The position numbers were made by a program, and so were the translations under genes. A DNA stretch of 64,000 bases from an uncultured Methylophilaceae bacterium (GTDB lineage Bacteria > Pseudomonadota > Gammaproteobacteria > Burkholderiales > Methylophilaceae): the NCBI GenBank assembly GCA_913009235.1, contig CAJVXS010000001.1, positions 295,960-359,959 on the forward strand. Reading direction: 5' to 3'. Under the pieces are notes generated by a model, which searched no databases, was not told where the DNA came from, and worked only from the letters and a program-made list of their open reading frames with translations. Below are positions 19,998-28,964 of this stretch, one piece after another. The first letter of the stretch is position 1; every line of letters starts with the position of its first letter.

Positions 19998-20028
19998 ATA
20001 AGGGACTGGCCAGTAGCCAGTCCCTTAT
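19998..20028 (+). terminator. Strong 12-bp hairpin between ftsH and folP
   Basis: ATAAGGGACTGG (19998-20009) pairs perfectly with CCAGTCCCTTAT (20017-20028) around a 7-nt loop. It follows the ftsH stop by 25 bp and ends 6 nt before the folP ATG. There is no long T-run, so it could be a weak terminator or a structure that limits folP translation by covering the position where a ribosome site would be. Confidence 0.5.
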
Positions 20029-20034
20029 TGCCTT

Positions 20035-20904
20035 ATGAACCTACATTGCGGACAATTTACATTGGATTTATCTAGCCCACGCGTCATGGGTATTCTTAAT
20101 GTTACGCCTGACTCTTTTTCTGATGGCGGCAGTTACTTGCAAACAGACCTTGCTTTCGCACAAGCCAATAAACTAATTGAAGAAGGTGCTGATATTTTAG
20201 ATGTTGGTGGTGAATCAACACGTCCTAATGCTCAGCCTGTCAGTTTGCAAGAAGAGGTAGACCGTGTAATTCCAGTTATTGAGTCGCTTGTTAGTAAGGT
20301 TAACATTCCCATTTCAATTGATACTTATAAGCCTGCGGTGATGCGCGCAGCGATAGCAGCTGGAGCTAGCATTGTGAATGATGTGAAGGCATTACAAGAG
20401 GCTGGTGCGATAGAGGCTGTTGCAGGTGCCGAGGTTGGTGTTTGTTTAATGCATATGCAAGGCGGGCCGCAGAATATGCAAGACGACCCGCATTATGATG
20501 ATGTGGTTAAAAATGTGGTAACGTTCTTATTAGAGCGTGCTGCTATTTGTGAACAAGAGGGCATTCAAAAAAATCGCTTACTGATTGACCCTGGTTTTGG
20601 CTTTGGTAAAACGCGTGCTCACAATATCACATTAATTCAACAATTAAATACACTAGTGATGACTGGCTATCCAGTATTGGTTGGGCTGTCACGTAAGTCT
20701 GTATTAGGGGAAATGACAGGAAATGATATTGATGCCCGCTTATATGCTAGTGTTTCTGCTGCTGTGGTTTCTGCTATTAATGGGGCAAAAATACTACGTG
20801 TACATGATGTGAAGGCGACAGTTGAAGCATTGAAAGTGGTCGCTGCTATCTTGCCTAAAGATGACTCAGTTATAGGCGCTAATAATTCATTGGTAGTAAA
20901 GTAA
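20035..20904 (+). CDS. folP: Dihydropteroate synthase
   Basis: 289 residues, a TIM-barrel enzyme. It condenses p-aminobenzoate with hydroxymethyl-dihydropterin pyrophosphate in folate synthesis and is the sulfonamide target. Signatures: MGILNVTPDSFSDGG (pterin/pyrophosphate loop), DVGGESTRPNA, and near the C-terminus VLVGLSRKSVLGE and ILRVHDVKATVEAL. No ribosome site precedes the ATG; a perfect 12-bp hairpin occupies that region. The order ftsH-folP-glmM is the same as in many proteobacteria. Confidence 0.96.
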   Translation: MNLHCGQFTLDLSSPRVMGILNVTPDSFSDGGSYLQTDLAFAQANKLIEEGADILDVGGESTRPNAQPVSLQEEVDRVIPVIESLVSKVNIPISIDTYKPAVMRAAIAAGASIVNDVKALQEAGAIEAVAGAEVGVCLMHMQGGPQNMQDDPHYDDVVKNVVTFLLERAAICEQEGIQKNRLLIDPGFGFGKTRAHNITLIQQLNTLVMTGYPVLVGLSRKSVLGEMTGNDIDARLYASVSAAVVSAINGAKILRVHDVKATVEALKVVAAILPKDDSVIGANNSLVVK

Positions 20905-20928
20905 TGATTAAAAAAGGAAGCATGAAGT

Positions 20929-22284
20929 ATGGCTAAAAAATATTTCGGTACAGATGGAATTCGTGGAAAAGTTGGCGGATCAACAATTACACCGGAGTTT
21001 GTAATGCATTTGGGATATGCGGCCGGCCGTATTTTTGTTGATTTACAAAGTAATTTAGCAAAAGGTGAGCACCCTACGGTGTTGATTGGAAAAGACCCCC
21101 GTATTTCTGGCTATATGTTAGAAGCTGCTTTAGAGGCTGGGTTAACGGCAGCTGGCGTGAATGCCATGATGACAGGGCCAATGCCAACGCCTGCAATTGC
21201 CTATCTCACGCGTGCTTTACGTGCGCAAGCTGGTATTGTGATTTCCGCTTCACACAACCCTTACTATGACAATGGGATTAAGTTCTTTTCTAGTGAAGGT
21301 GAGAAGTTAGGTGATGAGATTGAGCATGCGATTGAAGCTGAGATAGAGAAACCAATGCATGTGATGGAGTCCGCTCACCTTGGTAAAGCGAAACGTATTG
21401 ATGATGCAGCTGGTCGTTATATTGAATTTTGTAAAAGTACGGTTCCTAATGACATGGATTTACGCAGTTTTAAAATCGTACTAGATTGTGCAAATGGCGC
21501 TACTTATCACGTTGCGCCACCGGTGTTTTATGAGCTAGGGGCTGAAGTGGTTACCATTGGTAACAAACCCAATGGGTTGAATATTAACTTAGATGTTGGC
21601 TCTACACATCCAGAAGCTTTGCAAAAGGCGGTCGTAGAGCATCAAGCCGATTTAGGCATTGCCTTTGATGGAGATGGTGATCGCGTATTAATGGTAGCAG
21701 CTAACGGAGAGTTGCTTGATGGCGATCAGTTGTTGTATATCATTGCTTTAGGATTGTACGCAAAAGGTAAGCTCAAGGGCGGTGTCGCGGGAACATTAAT
21801 GACGAACCTCGCATTGGAGCATGCTTTACAAAAACACCAAATTCCATTCGCTCGCGCCAATGTAGGCGATCGTTATGTATTGGAACTGTTGAAAGAAAAA
21901 AACTGGCAATTAGGTGGTGAAAATTCAGGGCATATTTTGACCTTAGATAAACACACCAGTGGCGATGCCATTATTGCGGCCTTGCAAGTGTTACATGCGC
22001 TTAAACAAAGTGGAAAAACACTGGCGCAGATGAGAGAGGCTATTCCGCTCTACCCACAAGTGTTGATAAATGTTACGACTAAGAAAAAGTTAGATTTGAA
22101 AATCCCTGCGATTCAATCTGCAGTTAAACAAGCAGAAGATGAATTGAAAGATGCAGGGCGTGTTCTGTTACGTGCTTCTGGAACAGAGCCAAAAATCCGT
22201 GTCATGGTTGAAGGCCAAGATGCTACGTTGGTACAAAAGCTGGCGGAAAGTATTGCAGCTATTGTGGAATTACAAAGCAATTAG
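20929..22284 (+). CDS. glmM: Phosphoglucosamine mutase
   Basis: 451 residues. It interconverts glucosamine 6-phosphate and glucosamine 1-phosphate, feeding UDP-GlcNAc for peptidoglycan and LPS. Motifs of the alpha-D-phosphohexomutase family in order: [11 protein letters not shown] at the N-terminus, the phosphoserine loop [16 protein letters not shown] near residue 105, the magnesium loop [12 protein letters not shown] near residue 245, GGENSGHI, and the C-terminal phosphate-binding [15 protein letters not shown]. It is 24 bp after folP with AGGAAG upstream. Convergent with phoU. Confidence 0.97.
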   Translation: MAKKYFGTDGIRGKVGGSTITPEFVMHLGYAAGRIFVDLQSNLAKGEHPTVLIGKDPRISGYMLEAALEAGLTAAGVNAMMTGPMPTPAIAYLTRALRAQAGIVISASHNPYYDNGIKFFSSEGEKLGDEIEHAIEAEIEKPMHVMESAHLGKAKRIDDAAGRYIEFCKSTVPNDMDLRSFKIVLDCANGATYHVAPPVFYELGAEVVTIGNKPNGLNINLDVGSTHPEALQKAVVEHQADLGIAFDGDGDRVLMVAANGELLDGDQLLYIIALGLYAKGKLKGGVAGTLMTNLALEHALQKHQIPFARANVGDRYVLELLKEKNWQLGGENSGHILTLDKHTSGDAIIAALQVLHALKQSGKTLAQMREAIPLYPQVLINVTTKKKLDLKIPAIQSAVKQAEDELKDAGRVLLRASGTEPKIRVMVEGQDATLVQKLAESIAAIVELQSN

Positions 22285-22379
22285 TCATGGTATTCTCGGT
22301 GGTGTCAATAAAGCCATTTAGTTTTTTGATGATAGAGTTTCACTCTAAGGTCACTAATTTGTCATATTAATACGTGCTA

Positions 22380-22408
22380 GGTCATCGGCCACAGAGAGTT
22401 TGATGACC
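22380..22408 (-). other. Hairpin immediately after the phoU stop
   Basis: GGTCATC (22380-22386) and GATGACC (22402-22408) form a perfect 7-bp inverted repeat with a 15-nt loop. It lies 2 bp beyond the phoU stop codon on the minus strand. No T-run follows, so it may be a processing or 3'-end stabilising structure of the pst-phoU transcript rather than a full terminator. Confidence 0.3.
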
Positions 22409-22409
22409 G

Positions 22410-23099
22410 TTATGAATCGTTGCTATTCATGTGACGTACGTCACGACCTTCAACAATATAAATAACTTGTTCTGCAATATTTTTTGCATGATCACCCACA
22501 CGCTCGATTGCACGTGCAATCGTAATGATGTCCATTGCTGTTGTAATAGAGCGCGGATCTTCCATCATGTAGGTAATTAACTGCCTTACAATGGCTTTAA
22601 ACTCTGTGTCTAACGCTTCGTCCGCATCAATAATAGAGCTAGCTTCACTTACATCTAACCTTGCGAACGTATCTAAAGCAGATCTGATTTGCTTACTTGC
22701 GGCATCCGCTAAGTGCCTTACGTCTGTCGTTGCCTTGAGTACCGTCACATCACGCTCTTGGATACGACGAATGCTTTTTGCCATTTTCTTGACCTCATCA
22801 CCAGAGCGTTCAAGGTCGGTTACCATTTTACTAATGGCCATGACAAGACGTAAGTCAGAAGCAGTCGGTTGGCGTTTTGCAATCACATGAATCAAGTCAT
22901 CATCAATGATTTTCTCAAGCTCATTCACATCATGATCATTCTCTAATACATCTAGCACTATCGTACTATTATTGTCAGCATAGGCCATGGTGGTCATGTT
23001 TAGTTGTGATTCTACTAGGCCACCCATTTCTAGTACGCGACTGCGTAGACGCTCTAAATCTTCGTCAAATTGGGTTGAAAGGTGTGTTGTTTCAATCAT
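22410..23099 (-). CDS. phoU: Phosphate signalling regulator PhoU
   Basis: 229 residues, two tandem PhoU three-helix domains (about 15-105 and 120-210). Recognisable segments are THLSTQFDEDLERLRSRVL at the start and ERSGDEVKKMAKSIRR and ERVGDHAKNIAEQVIYI, whose acidic E/D residues form the metal-binding face in each repeat. PhoU links the PstSCAB transporter to PhoR and keeps the Pho regulon off when phosphate is plentiful. It is last in the pstSCAB-phoU operon, 62 bp after pstB. phoB and phoR are not in the window. Confidence 0.95.
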   Translation of the reverse strand: MIETTHLSTQFDEDLERLRSRVLEMGGLVESQLNMTTMAYADNNSTIVLDVLENDHDVNELEKIIDDDLIHVIAKRQPTASDLRLVMAISKMVTDLERSGDEVKKMAKSIRRIQERDVTVLKATTDVRHLADAASKQIRSALDTFARLDVSEASSIIDADEALDTEFKAIVRQLITYMMEDPRSITTAMDIITIARAIERVGDHAKNIAEQVIYIVEGRDVRHMNSNDS

Positions 23100-23161
23100 A
23101 TTTTTTCCTAACGTTAAGGTTAGTTAATTGCTATTGTTGCCGGCATTGTTTTAAGTTGAGT

Positions 23162-23941
23162 TTAGCTGATTCTACCAGTAATATAATCTTCAGTCCGTCT
23201 ATCTTTGGGCTTGATGAAAATATCACCCGTTTTATCATGTTCAATCAAATCACCTAGATACATATATGCCGTGTAATCAGAGATACGCGCTGCTTGTTGC
23301 ATATTGTGGGTCACAACTAACATGGTCAGCTTGCCACGTAAGTTGTTCATTAATTCTTCAATATTAGCTGTTGCAATTGGGTCTAGTGCTGAAGTTGGTT
23401 CATCAAACAGCATGATTTCAGGGTCTGTTGCCAGTGCGCGCGCAATACACAAACGTTGCTGCTGGCCACCTGATAAGTTAAAGGCCAAATCCTGTTGACG
23501 GTCTTTCACTTCACTCCATAATCCAGCACCTTTAAGCGCTTCCTCTACTTTGTCTGTTAATAAGCGTTTGTTTTTCTCGCCGCGGACACGTAAGCCGTAA
23601 GCGACATTCTCAAAAATAGATTTTGGAAATGGATTTGGTTTCTGGAACACCATGCTAATTCGCATGCGGACTTCAATTGGGTCAACATTCGGATCTAGGA
23701 TGTTCGTATTGTCAGGCTGCATGACAATTTCACCTTCATAGCGATTGCCAGGGTACAAGTCATGCATACGGTTGAATGAACGTAATAGCGTCGATTTTCC
23801 ACAGCCAGAAGGGCCGATTAACGCTGTAATCTTATTCTCATACAACGGGAGGTTAATATTTTTTAACGCATGGGTGCCGTTACTATAAAAGAAGTTAAAG
23901 TCACGTGTTTCCGCTTTAATTGTTAGGTTAGCATTCGCCAT
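23162..23941 (-). CDS. pstB: Phosphate ABC transporter, ATP-binding protein
   Basis: 259 residues, a full ABC ATPase. Walker [10 protein letters not shown] near residue 42, the Q-loop in [20 protein letters not shown], the signature [16 protein letters not shown], and Walker [13 protein letters not shown] followed by the H-loop [11 protein letters not shown]. The PNPFP segment is characteristic of PstB. It energises phosphate import through PstA and PstC and takes part in PhoR signalling. 79 bp downstream of pstA in the Pho-box-controlled operon. Confidence 0.97.
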   Translation of the reverse strand: MANANLTIKAETRDFNFFYSNGTHALKNINLPLYENKITALIGPSGCGKSTLLRSFNRMHDLYPGNRYEGEIVMQPDNTNILDPNVDPIEVRMRISMVFQKPNPFPKSIFENVAYGLRVRGEKNKRLLTDKVEEALKGAGLWSEVKDRQQDLAFNLSGGQQQRLCIARALATDPEIMLFDEPTSALDPIATANIEELMNNLRGKLTMLVVTHNMQQAARISDYTAYMYLGDLIEHDKTGDIFIKPKDRRTEDYITGRIS

Positions 23942-24020
23942 ATATTCAATTCCCTAAAGAGTAATGTTTCTAAATAATGTTGTTGCAAATCAACTGGCCA
24001 TTTTTCAAGTCGTATTATTA

Positions 24021-24968
24021 TTACCACTTAATTTTCTTGCGGATGTTATAGCGCATCCTAATGGCAACAGCATTCATCAGTAGCGTGACCAGAATAATAA
24101 TGGCACCAGCTGCTGCTGCATTCACATGGAATGCTGAGCTAGGGCGTGAAAGCCAACTAAACATTTGAATCGGTAAGACGGTAAAGCCGGACGTTAACCA
24201 TTCAAAGTTAAGAAATGGAGGTGTCGCTGATATTGGTGCTTCTGGTAAGAAGGCAATAAACGTTAATGCACCAATAGTAATCACAGGTGCTGTTTCACCA
24301 ATCGCACGTGCCATGCCGATAATCACCCCCGTTAAAATGCCACCAGCTGAATACTTAACAACGTGTTGACTAACCACTTGTCCTTTCGTCGCACCAACTG
24401 CGTATGCTGCTTCTCTGATGGCGACTGGAATCGCACGAATAGACTCTCTCGTTGCCACGATGACAATCGGCAATGTCAACAAGCCTAGCGTGAGTCCTGC
24501 CGTTAAAATACTGTTACCAAAATCAAATGTATAGACAAACAACCCCAATGCTAATAAGCCGTAAATGATAGAGGGTACGGCCGCCAGGTTGGTCACGTTT
24601 ACTTCAATAATCTCAGTGAGCCAGTTTTTAGGTGCATACTCTTCTAAATAAATTGCAGCGCCAACGCCTATTGGGACGGCTGAGATAAAGGTCACCAGCA
24701 TCACAAGGGATGAGCCGACTAGCGCAGACAGTAAGCCAGCTCTAGCAGCATGTCTTGAAGGAAAATTGCTATAGAAGTCCCCGTTGGTTAATTGCGGGAA
24801 CCCGTCAACCACTAAGTCCACAAACAAAACAAGCAGTGTAGTTAGGATAAGGATGATACAGAGCAAGCCAATCGTGCCAAATAAATGGTCATTGAACTTA
24901 GCACGTTTAATCAGAGCTCTCATTGAGTTGTTTTCTTTCAATGTAGATGCTGTTTTTGACTCTGACAT
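24021..24968 (-). CDS. pstA: Phosphate ABC transporter permease PstA
   Basis: About 315 residues from ATG 24968, which lies 1 bp after the pstC stop; a longer upstream frame inside pstC is unlikely to be used. Six hydrophobic helices are visible, starting with GLLCIILILTTLLVLFVDLV. The permease coupling region EAAYAVGATKGQVVSQHVV matches the EAA loop that contacts PstB, and ARAIGETAPVITIGAL follows. It forms the channel with PstC in the inner membrane. The N-terminal 30 residues are polar and charged. Confidence 0.95.
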   Translation of the reverse strand: MSESKTASTLKENNSMRALIKRAKFNDHLFGTIGLLCIILILTTLLVLFVDLVVDGFPQLTNGDFYSNFPSRHAARAGLLSALVGSSLVMLVTFISAVPIGVGAAIYLEEYAPKNWLTEIIEVNVTNLAAVPSIIYGLLALGLFVYTFDFGNSILTAGLTLGLLTLPIVIVATRESIRAIPVAIREAAYAVGATKGQVVSQHVVKYSAGGILTGVIIGMARAIGETAPVITIGALTFIAFLPEAPISATPPFLNFEWLTSGFTVLPIQMFSWLSRPSSAFHVNAAAAGAIIILVTLLMNAVAIRMRYNIRKKIKW

Positions 24969-24969
24969 A

Positions 24970-25899
24970 TTAATAAGCCTCGCGGAATTTTTTACGGGTG
25001 AAGTGGCCAAGCACATTAAAGAACAAGGTCATTAACATTAGTACTAAGCCAGCGGCGAAGATGCTTTGATAACCAATACTGCCGTGTGGCAAATCGCCCA
25101 TGGCAACTTGCACAATGTAAGCAGTAATCGTTGCGGCAGAGTCCATTGGGTTGAATGTAAGGTTTGGTTGTTGGCCAGCTGCAATTGCAACGACCATAGT
25201 TTCACCAATGGCACGTGAAATTGCTAAGATATAGGCAGCAATAATGCCTGAAATCGCTGCTGGCGTTACAACGCGCATGGCGGTTTGGAAACGTGTTGCA
25301 CCCATCGCATAAGAACCTTCGCGCATACTCATTGGAACAGCGCGCATCGCATCTTCAGCAACAGAGGCAATGTAAGGGACCACCATAATGCCAATGACAA
25401 TACCAGGCCCTAACATATTAAATGTTGGTAGGTCTGGGAAAACCCACTGTAATAAAGGCGTAACCAAGAGGAGTGCAAAGTAACCAAATGCAATTGTCGG
25501 CACACCTGCTAATAACTCAAGAATTGGTTTAACCGTTTCCCGTGTTTTGTGAGAAGCAAATTCAGATAGATAAATCGCTGCAGTTGTTCCAACAGGGATT
25601 GCAAAAGCTAATGCAACAAAAGAGATGGTTAACGTACCAGAAACTAGTGGCATGATACCGTAATGCGCATCTTCAAATAACGGTGTCCATTGGTTGTCTG
25701 TTAAAAAGTCTACGATTGAGACATGCTCAAAGAATGAATATGACTCATAGACCAGAATCGCTACAATGGCCACTGTTGTAAACACAGCAGAAAGCGCACA
25801 CAACATGAGCAAGAACTCAATAAAACGTTCTCTAATATTACGCTTAAAGCTCTTAACAAGGCGCGGGCTGATGACGTTATCTGTTGTGGGCGTATTCAC
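24970..25899 (-). CDS. pstC: Phosphate ABC transporter permease PstC
   Basis: 309 residues from a GTG at 25899. Inner-membrane permease with about six helices; the first is LCALSAVFTTVAIVAILVY. The EAA-type loop reads REGSYAMGATRFQTAMRVV and is followed by SRAIGETMVVAIAAG, conserved in PstC. The ribosome site before the GTG is poor. The next in-frame Met is inside the first helix, so GTG is preferred. It is 65 bp after pstS; the gap starts with a small inverted repeat near 25951-25969 that may reduce expression after the abundant binding protein. Confidence 0.95.
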   Translation of the reverse strand: MNTPTTDNVISPRLVKSFKRNIRERFIEFLLMLCALSAVFTTVAIVAILVYESYSFFEHVSIVDFLTDNQWTPLFEDAHYGIMPLVSGTLTISFVALAFAIPVGTTAAIYLSEFASHKTRETVKPILELLAGVPTIAFGYFALLLVTPLLQWVFPDLPTFNMLGPGIVIGIMVVPYIASVAEDAMRAVPMSMREGSYAMGATRFQTAMRVVTPAAISGIIAAYILAISRAIGETMVVAIAAGQQPNLTFNPMDSAATITAYIVQVAMGDLPHGSIGYQSIFAAGLVLMLMTLFFNVLGHFTRKKFREAY

Positions 25900-25964
25900 G
25901 TTAAGTTAACTTCCGTATTGTAGAGATTGAATAAAACGTTAAGAAATGGAAATGGTCTTAAAGA

Positions 25965-27017
25965 CTATTGAACGTGGTTTAGTAAGTCTTTGATTTTTAC
26001 ACCGACTTCTGATTTTCCACCGATAAAGCCAGTACCCGATTTTAATGCTTCCCAATGAGCAATAACAGCTACTTGGTCTTCAATAGGTAGTGGTACGTAT
26101 TTTACTTCTTCAATTAGAGGGCGACCTTGTTCTAAGTAATAATCAACAAATGCTTTTACATGTGGTTTTTCTTCAGCTGAACTTTTCTTCACGTAGATGA
26201 AGATAGGGCGAGCAAGAGGTTGATAAGTACCGTCCTCAATTGACTCTTTAGAAGGTAAAACACCCACTTTCCCAGCTTCTTCTGAAATCGCTACAGCTAA
26301 AAGCTTGTCTTTATTTTCTTCATAGTAAGCATAACCGAAGTAACCAATACCACCCTTATCACCAGCAACACCAGTAACTAGTACATTGTCATCTTCTGAT
26401 GCAGTGAAATCACCACGACTAGATTTTGCTTTGCCAACAACTGCTTCCGTAAAGTAATCAAATGTACCTGAGTCAGCACCTGGGCCAAATAGTTTGATTT
26501 TTTGGTCAGGCCATGCTGGATTGACTTGATTCCATGAAGTGATTGTTTTCTGTGCCTCTGGACCCCAAATTGTTTTTAACTCAGCAACAGTCATTTCTTT
26601 TGCAAAGTGATTGGCTGGATTAATCACAACCGTTAGCGCATCAAATGCAACTGGCAGCTCGATAAACTCGACGCCAGCTTCTTTACATTTATCAATCTCT
26701 TTTTGTTTGATCGGGCGGGAAGCGCCTGAGATATCAGTTTCACCACGGCAGAATTTTTTAAAACCACCACCAGTACCTGAAATACCAACCGTCACTTTCA
26801 CTTTTGTTTCAATTTGAAATTCTTCTGCAACCGCCTCTGTTACTGGAAATACCGTGCTAGAACCGTCAATTTTCACGATAGCTTTTGAATCAAAAGCGGC
26901 GGCATCAGCCACTGTCGTCGTGTTTTCAGATTTAGAGCACGCACCCAAAGCCGATGCGATGGCAATAGCGCTCGTTAATTGAATGGTACATTTTAAGATT
27001 AATTTAGCTGCGCTCAT
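25965..27017 (-). CDS. pstS: Phosphate-binding lipoprotein PstS
   Basis: 350 residues. The N-terminus is a lipoprotein signal with lipobox LGAC at about residue 27, so the protein is predicted to be anchored at the membrane rather than free in the periplasm. Phosphate-contact motifs are visible: [46 protein letters not shown] and [15 protein letters not shown]. It captures phosphate for PstCAB. AGGGG lies 6 nt before the ATG. A near-perfect Pho box begins about 43 bp upstream. A fragment resembling its own C-terminus lies further upstream on the same strand. Confidence 0.95.
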   Translation of the reverse strand: MSAAKLILKCTIQLTSAIAIASALGACSKSENTTTVADAAAFDSKAIVKIDGSSTVFPVTEAVAEEFQIETKVKVTVGISGTGGGFKKFCRGETDISGASRPIKQKEIDKCKEAGVEFIELPVAFDALTVVINPANHFAKEMTVAELKTIWGPEAQKTITSWNQVNPAWPDQKIKLFGPGADSGTFDYFTEAVVGKAKSSRGDFTASEDDNVLVTGVAGDKGGIGYFGYAYYEENKDKLLAVAISEEAGKVGVLPSKESIEDGTYQPLARPIFIYVKKSSAEEKPHVKAFVDYYLEQGRPLIEEVKYVPLPIEDQVAVIAHWEALKSGTGFIGGKSEVGVKIKDLLNHVQ

Positions 27018-27059
27018 CGTTGCCCCTAATAATTTGTATAGCCATTTTACGGTTCTTTT

Positions 27060-27077
27060 ATGACAGTTTTATGACAA
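27060..27077 (-). promoter_or_regulatory. Pho box (PhoB site) of the pst operon
   Basis: On the minus strand the site reads TTGTCAT-AAAA-CTGTCAT, two 7-bp half sites with a 4-bp A-rich spacer, differing from consensus CTGTCAT repeats by one base. A TAAAAT hexamer (27044-27049) begins 10 bp after the second half site, the expected spacing when PhoB replaces a -35 element. pstS starts at 27017. Confidence 0.85.
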
Positions 27078-27185
27078 TAAATAATATGAGTAATTTTAAC
27101 GCTAGTTAATCTCAGTGTGTCGCTTTTAGACGAAAAAAATGCCAGTTTAGACCAATTTTTATGATGCTATTATTATGTGCTTAAC

Positions 27186-27347
27186 TTAATGGTTTTTAGA
27201 ATGGTGCTTATTTTCACACCTAACTTGTACTTTACCACCAAAGCTTGAACCCGATTTTAGTGCTTTCCAGTGCGCAACAACAGTTGCTTGTTCCGCTACT
27301 TGCAGCGACATTTGCAGAATGAAAATGTGAAGTGGCTGAACCACCAT
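27186..27347 (-). pseudogene. Remnant of a second pstS (C-terminal end)
   Basis: A 53-codon minus-strand frame whose C-terminal half matches the end of the neighbouring PstS. Here EQATVVAHWKALKSGSSFGG; in Pst[24 protein letters not shown] second match, QPLHIFI against QPLARPIFI, lies just upstream, and the roughly 45 residues that separate these in PstS are missing, consistent with an internal deletion. The remaining frame ends at TAA 27186-27188. It lies between the pst Pho box and prfB. The most likely reading is a decayed tandem or laterally acquired pstS copy. The other sequence in this 388-bp interval shows only the Pho box and the prfB upstream region. Confidence 0.7.
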
Positions 27348-27405
27348 CCGTTTAGTGAGCTTTGTTGTATAATTTCGTCTTTGAATAGCTTAGTAGAAAC
27401 CACTC

Positions 27406-28510
27406 ATGGAAGCCGAACAACTCAATCAGATTGCTAACCGACTAACTGATTTACATACTCGAAACCTAGATCTTCGGGGGTATCTTTGACCTTACTACCA
27501 AATCGGAACGACTTGCTGAAGTGGGTGGGCTGCTAGAAGACCCTGACATATGGAATAATCCAGAAAATGCGCAGAAATTAGGTAAAGAAAAGCGCATACT
27601 AGAAGGGGTTGTGAACACTTTGAATACTCTTGAGATAGATATTCTTGATAGTCAGGAGCTATTTGAAATAGCGAAAGAAGAGAATGATGATGAGTCTCTG
27701 TTAGAGATTGCAAACGATTCGGAAGCATTGGAAAAAAAGGTTGAAGAGATGGAGTTCAGACGCATGTTTTCTGAACCGATGGATGAGAACAATTGTTTTA
27801 TTGAATTCCAGTCAGGCAGTGGTGGTACTGAAGCGCAAGATTGGGCTAATATGCTATTACGTATGTACTTGCGATACTGTGAGCGTAAAGACTTTAAAGT
27901 TGAAGTATTAGAAAAGTCAGATGGCGATGTGGCTGGTATTAAAGGCGCAACGCTAAAAATAACTGGTGATTATGCATTTGGTGCCTTACGCACTGAAAAT
28001 GGTGTACATCGTTTGGTACGTAAGTCCCCATTTGACTCTAATTCAAAACGCCATACTAGTTTTGCCAGTGTGCAGATATTTCCAGAAGTCGATGACTCTA
28101 TCGAAATTGATATCAATCCTGCGGATGTTCGCCTTGATACTTATCGCGCCAGTGGTGCGGGTGGTCAGCATATTAATAAGACAGACTCTGCTGTGCGTTT
28201 AACGCATATGCCAACAGGTTTGGTGGTTCAGTGCCAAAATGATCGTTCTCAGCATCGTAATAAAGATGAAGCTTTTAACATGTTGAAAGGCGCGCTGTAT
28301 AACTTAGAGCTCAGTAAGAGGAATGAAGAGAAGCAAGCGTTAGAAGATGCTAAAACCGATATTGGTTGGGGACATCAAATCCGTAGCTATGTACTAGATC
28401 AAGGACGTATTAAAGATTTACGTACGAATGTTGAGGTTGGGAATACTCAAGGGGTATTGGATGGCGATCTAGATCAGTTTATTCAAGTGAGCTTGAAGCA
28501 AGGCATTTAG
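27406..28510 (+). CDS. prfB: Peptide chain release factor 2 (programmed +1 frameshift)
   Basis: Encoded as 27406-27486 joined to 27488-28510, about 367 residues. The first frame runs ATG 27406 to CTT, then meets TGA at 27487-27489 in the context GGGGGTATCTTTGAC, the classic RF2 autoregulatory site with an internal Shine-Dalgarno-like G-run and slippery CTT. Shifting +1 gives [14 protein letters not shown], continuous with RF2 homology. RF2 recognises UGA and UAA: the SPF anticodon-like tripeptide is in [11 protein letters not shown] and the catalytic GGQ in [22 protein letters not shown] lies at 27368-27373. When RF2 is scarce, termination at the UGA fails and frameshifting raises RF2 output. 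Confidence 0.96.
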
Positions 28511-28567
28511 TTTTTCCAGCATGCTTTGCGAGTATAGGCCAACACATTAAATACCACTTGAATTTAG

Positions 28568-28828
28568 ATGACATTAGAAGCTTTTATGCGAGGGGCAAGA
28601 AGCAGTGCCATTATTGCTTTATGCATGGCAGGCTTTCTCGCCGCGGTCACACAAGCACCGTTGACTTCATTTATCATTGTAATGGAGATGATTAATGGTC
28701 ATGAAATGATCATTAGTTTGATGGCAATTACTTTCTTGGCTTCAATGGTGTCGAAAATATTTAGCAAGCCGCTTTATGCGACCCTAGCTGAGCAGCAGGT
28801 GGGCATGATTCAAAAGGCCAAACTTTAG
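28568..28828 (+). pseudogene. C-terminal remnant of a Clc-family chloride channel
   Basis: 86 codons resembling only the last membrane helices of a Clc chloride channel or antiporter: CMAGFLAAVTQAPLTSFIIV and MEMINGHEMIISLMA, ending with SKPLYATLAEQQ. Full Clc proteins have about 400-450 residues and around 18 helices. An in-frame TAG directly precedes the first ATG and no ribosome site is visible, so the N-terminal 80 percent is absent. It probably marks a deleted clc gene between prfB and lysS. A function as a short protein is unlikely. Confidence 0.75.
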
Positions 28829-28964
28829 AAGATTGAAATAATGAAAGACACGATTTTACATGCCGCTGTTTTATAGAGATTAGTGTGTACAACGACAAGC
28901 GTATCAACCAGTAGCAGATAATGCTAAAATGCGACCTATTCAATTTTAACTAGCCGAGTACCAA

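Noticed and set aside
22348..22365. Pho-box-like AGGTCAC-TAAT-TTGTCAT on the plus strand after glmM
   Set aside because: Only one half site is good, and no plus-strand gene follows; it points into the 3' end of phoU.
24969..25016. Longer PstA beginning inside pstC
   Set aside because: The extra 16 residues do not resemble PstA, and ATG 24968 directly follows the pstC stop.
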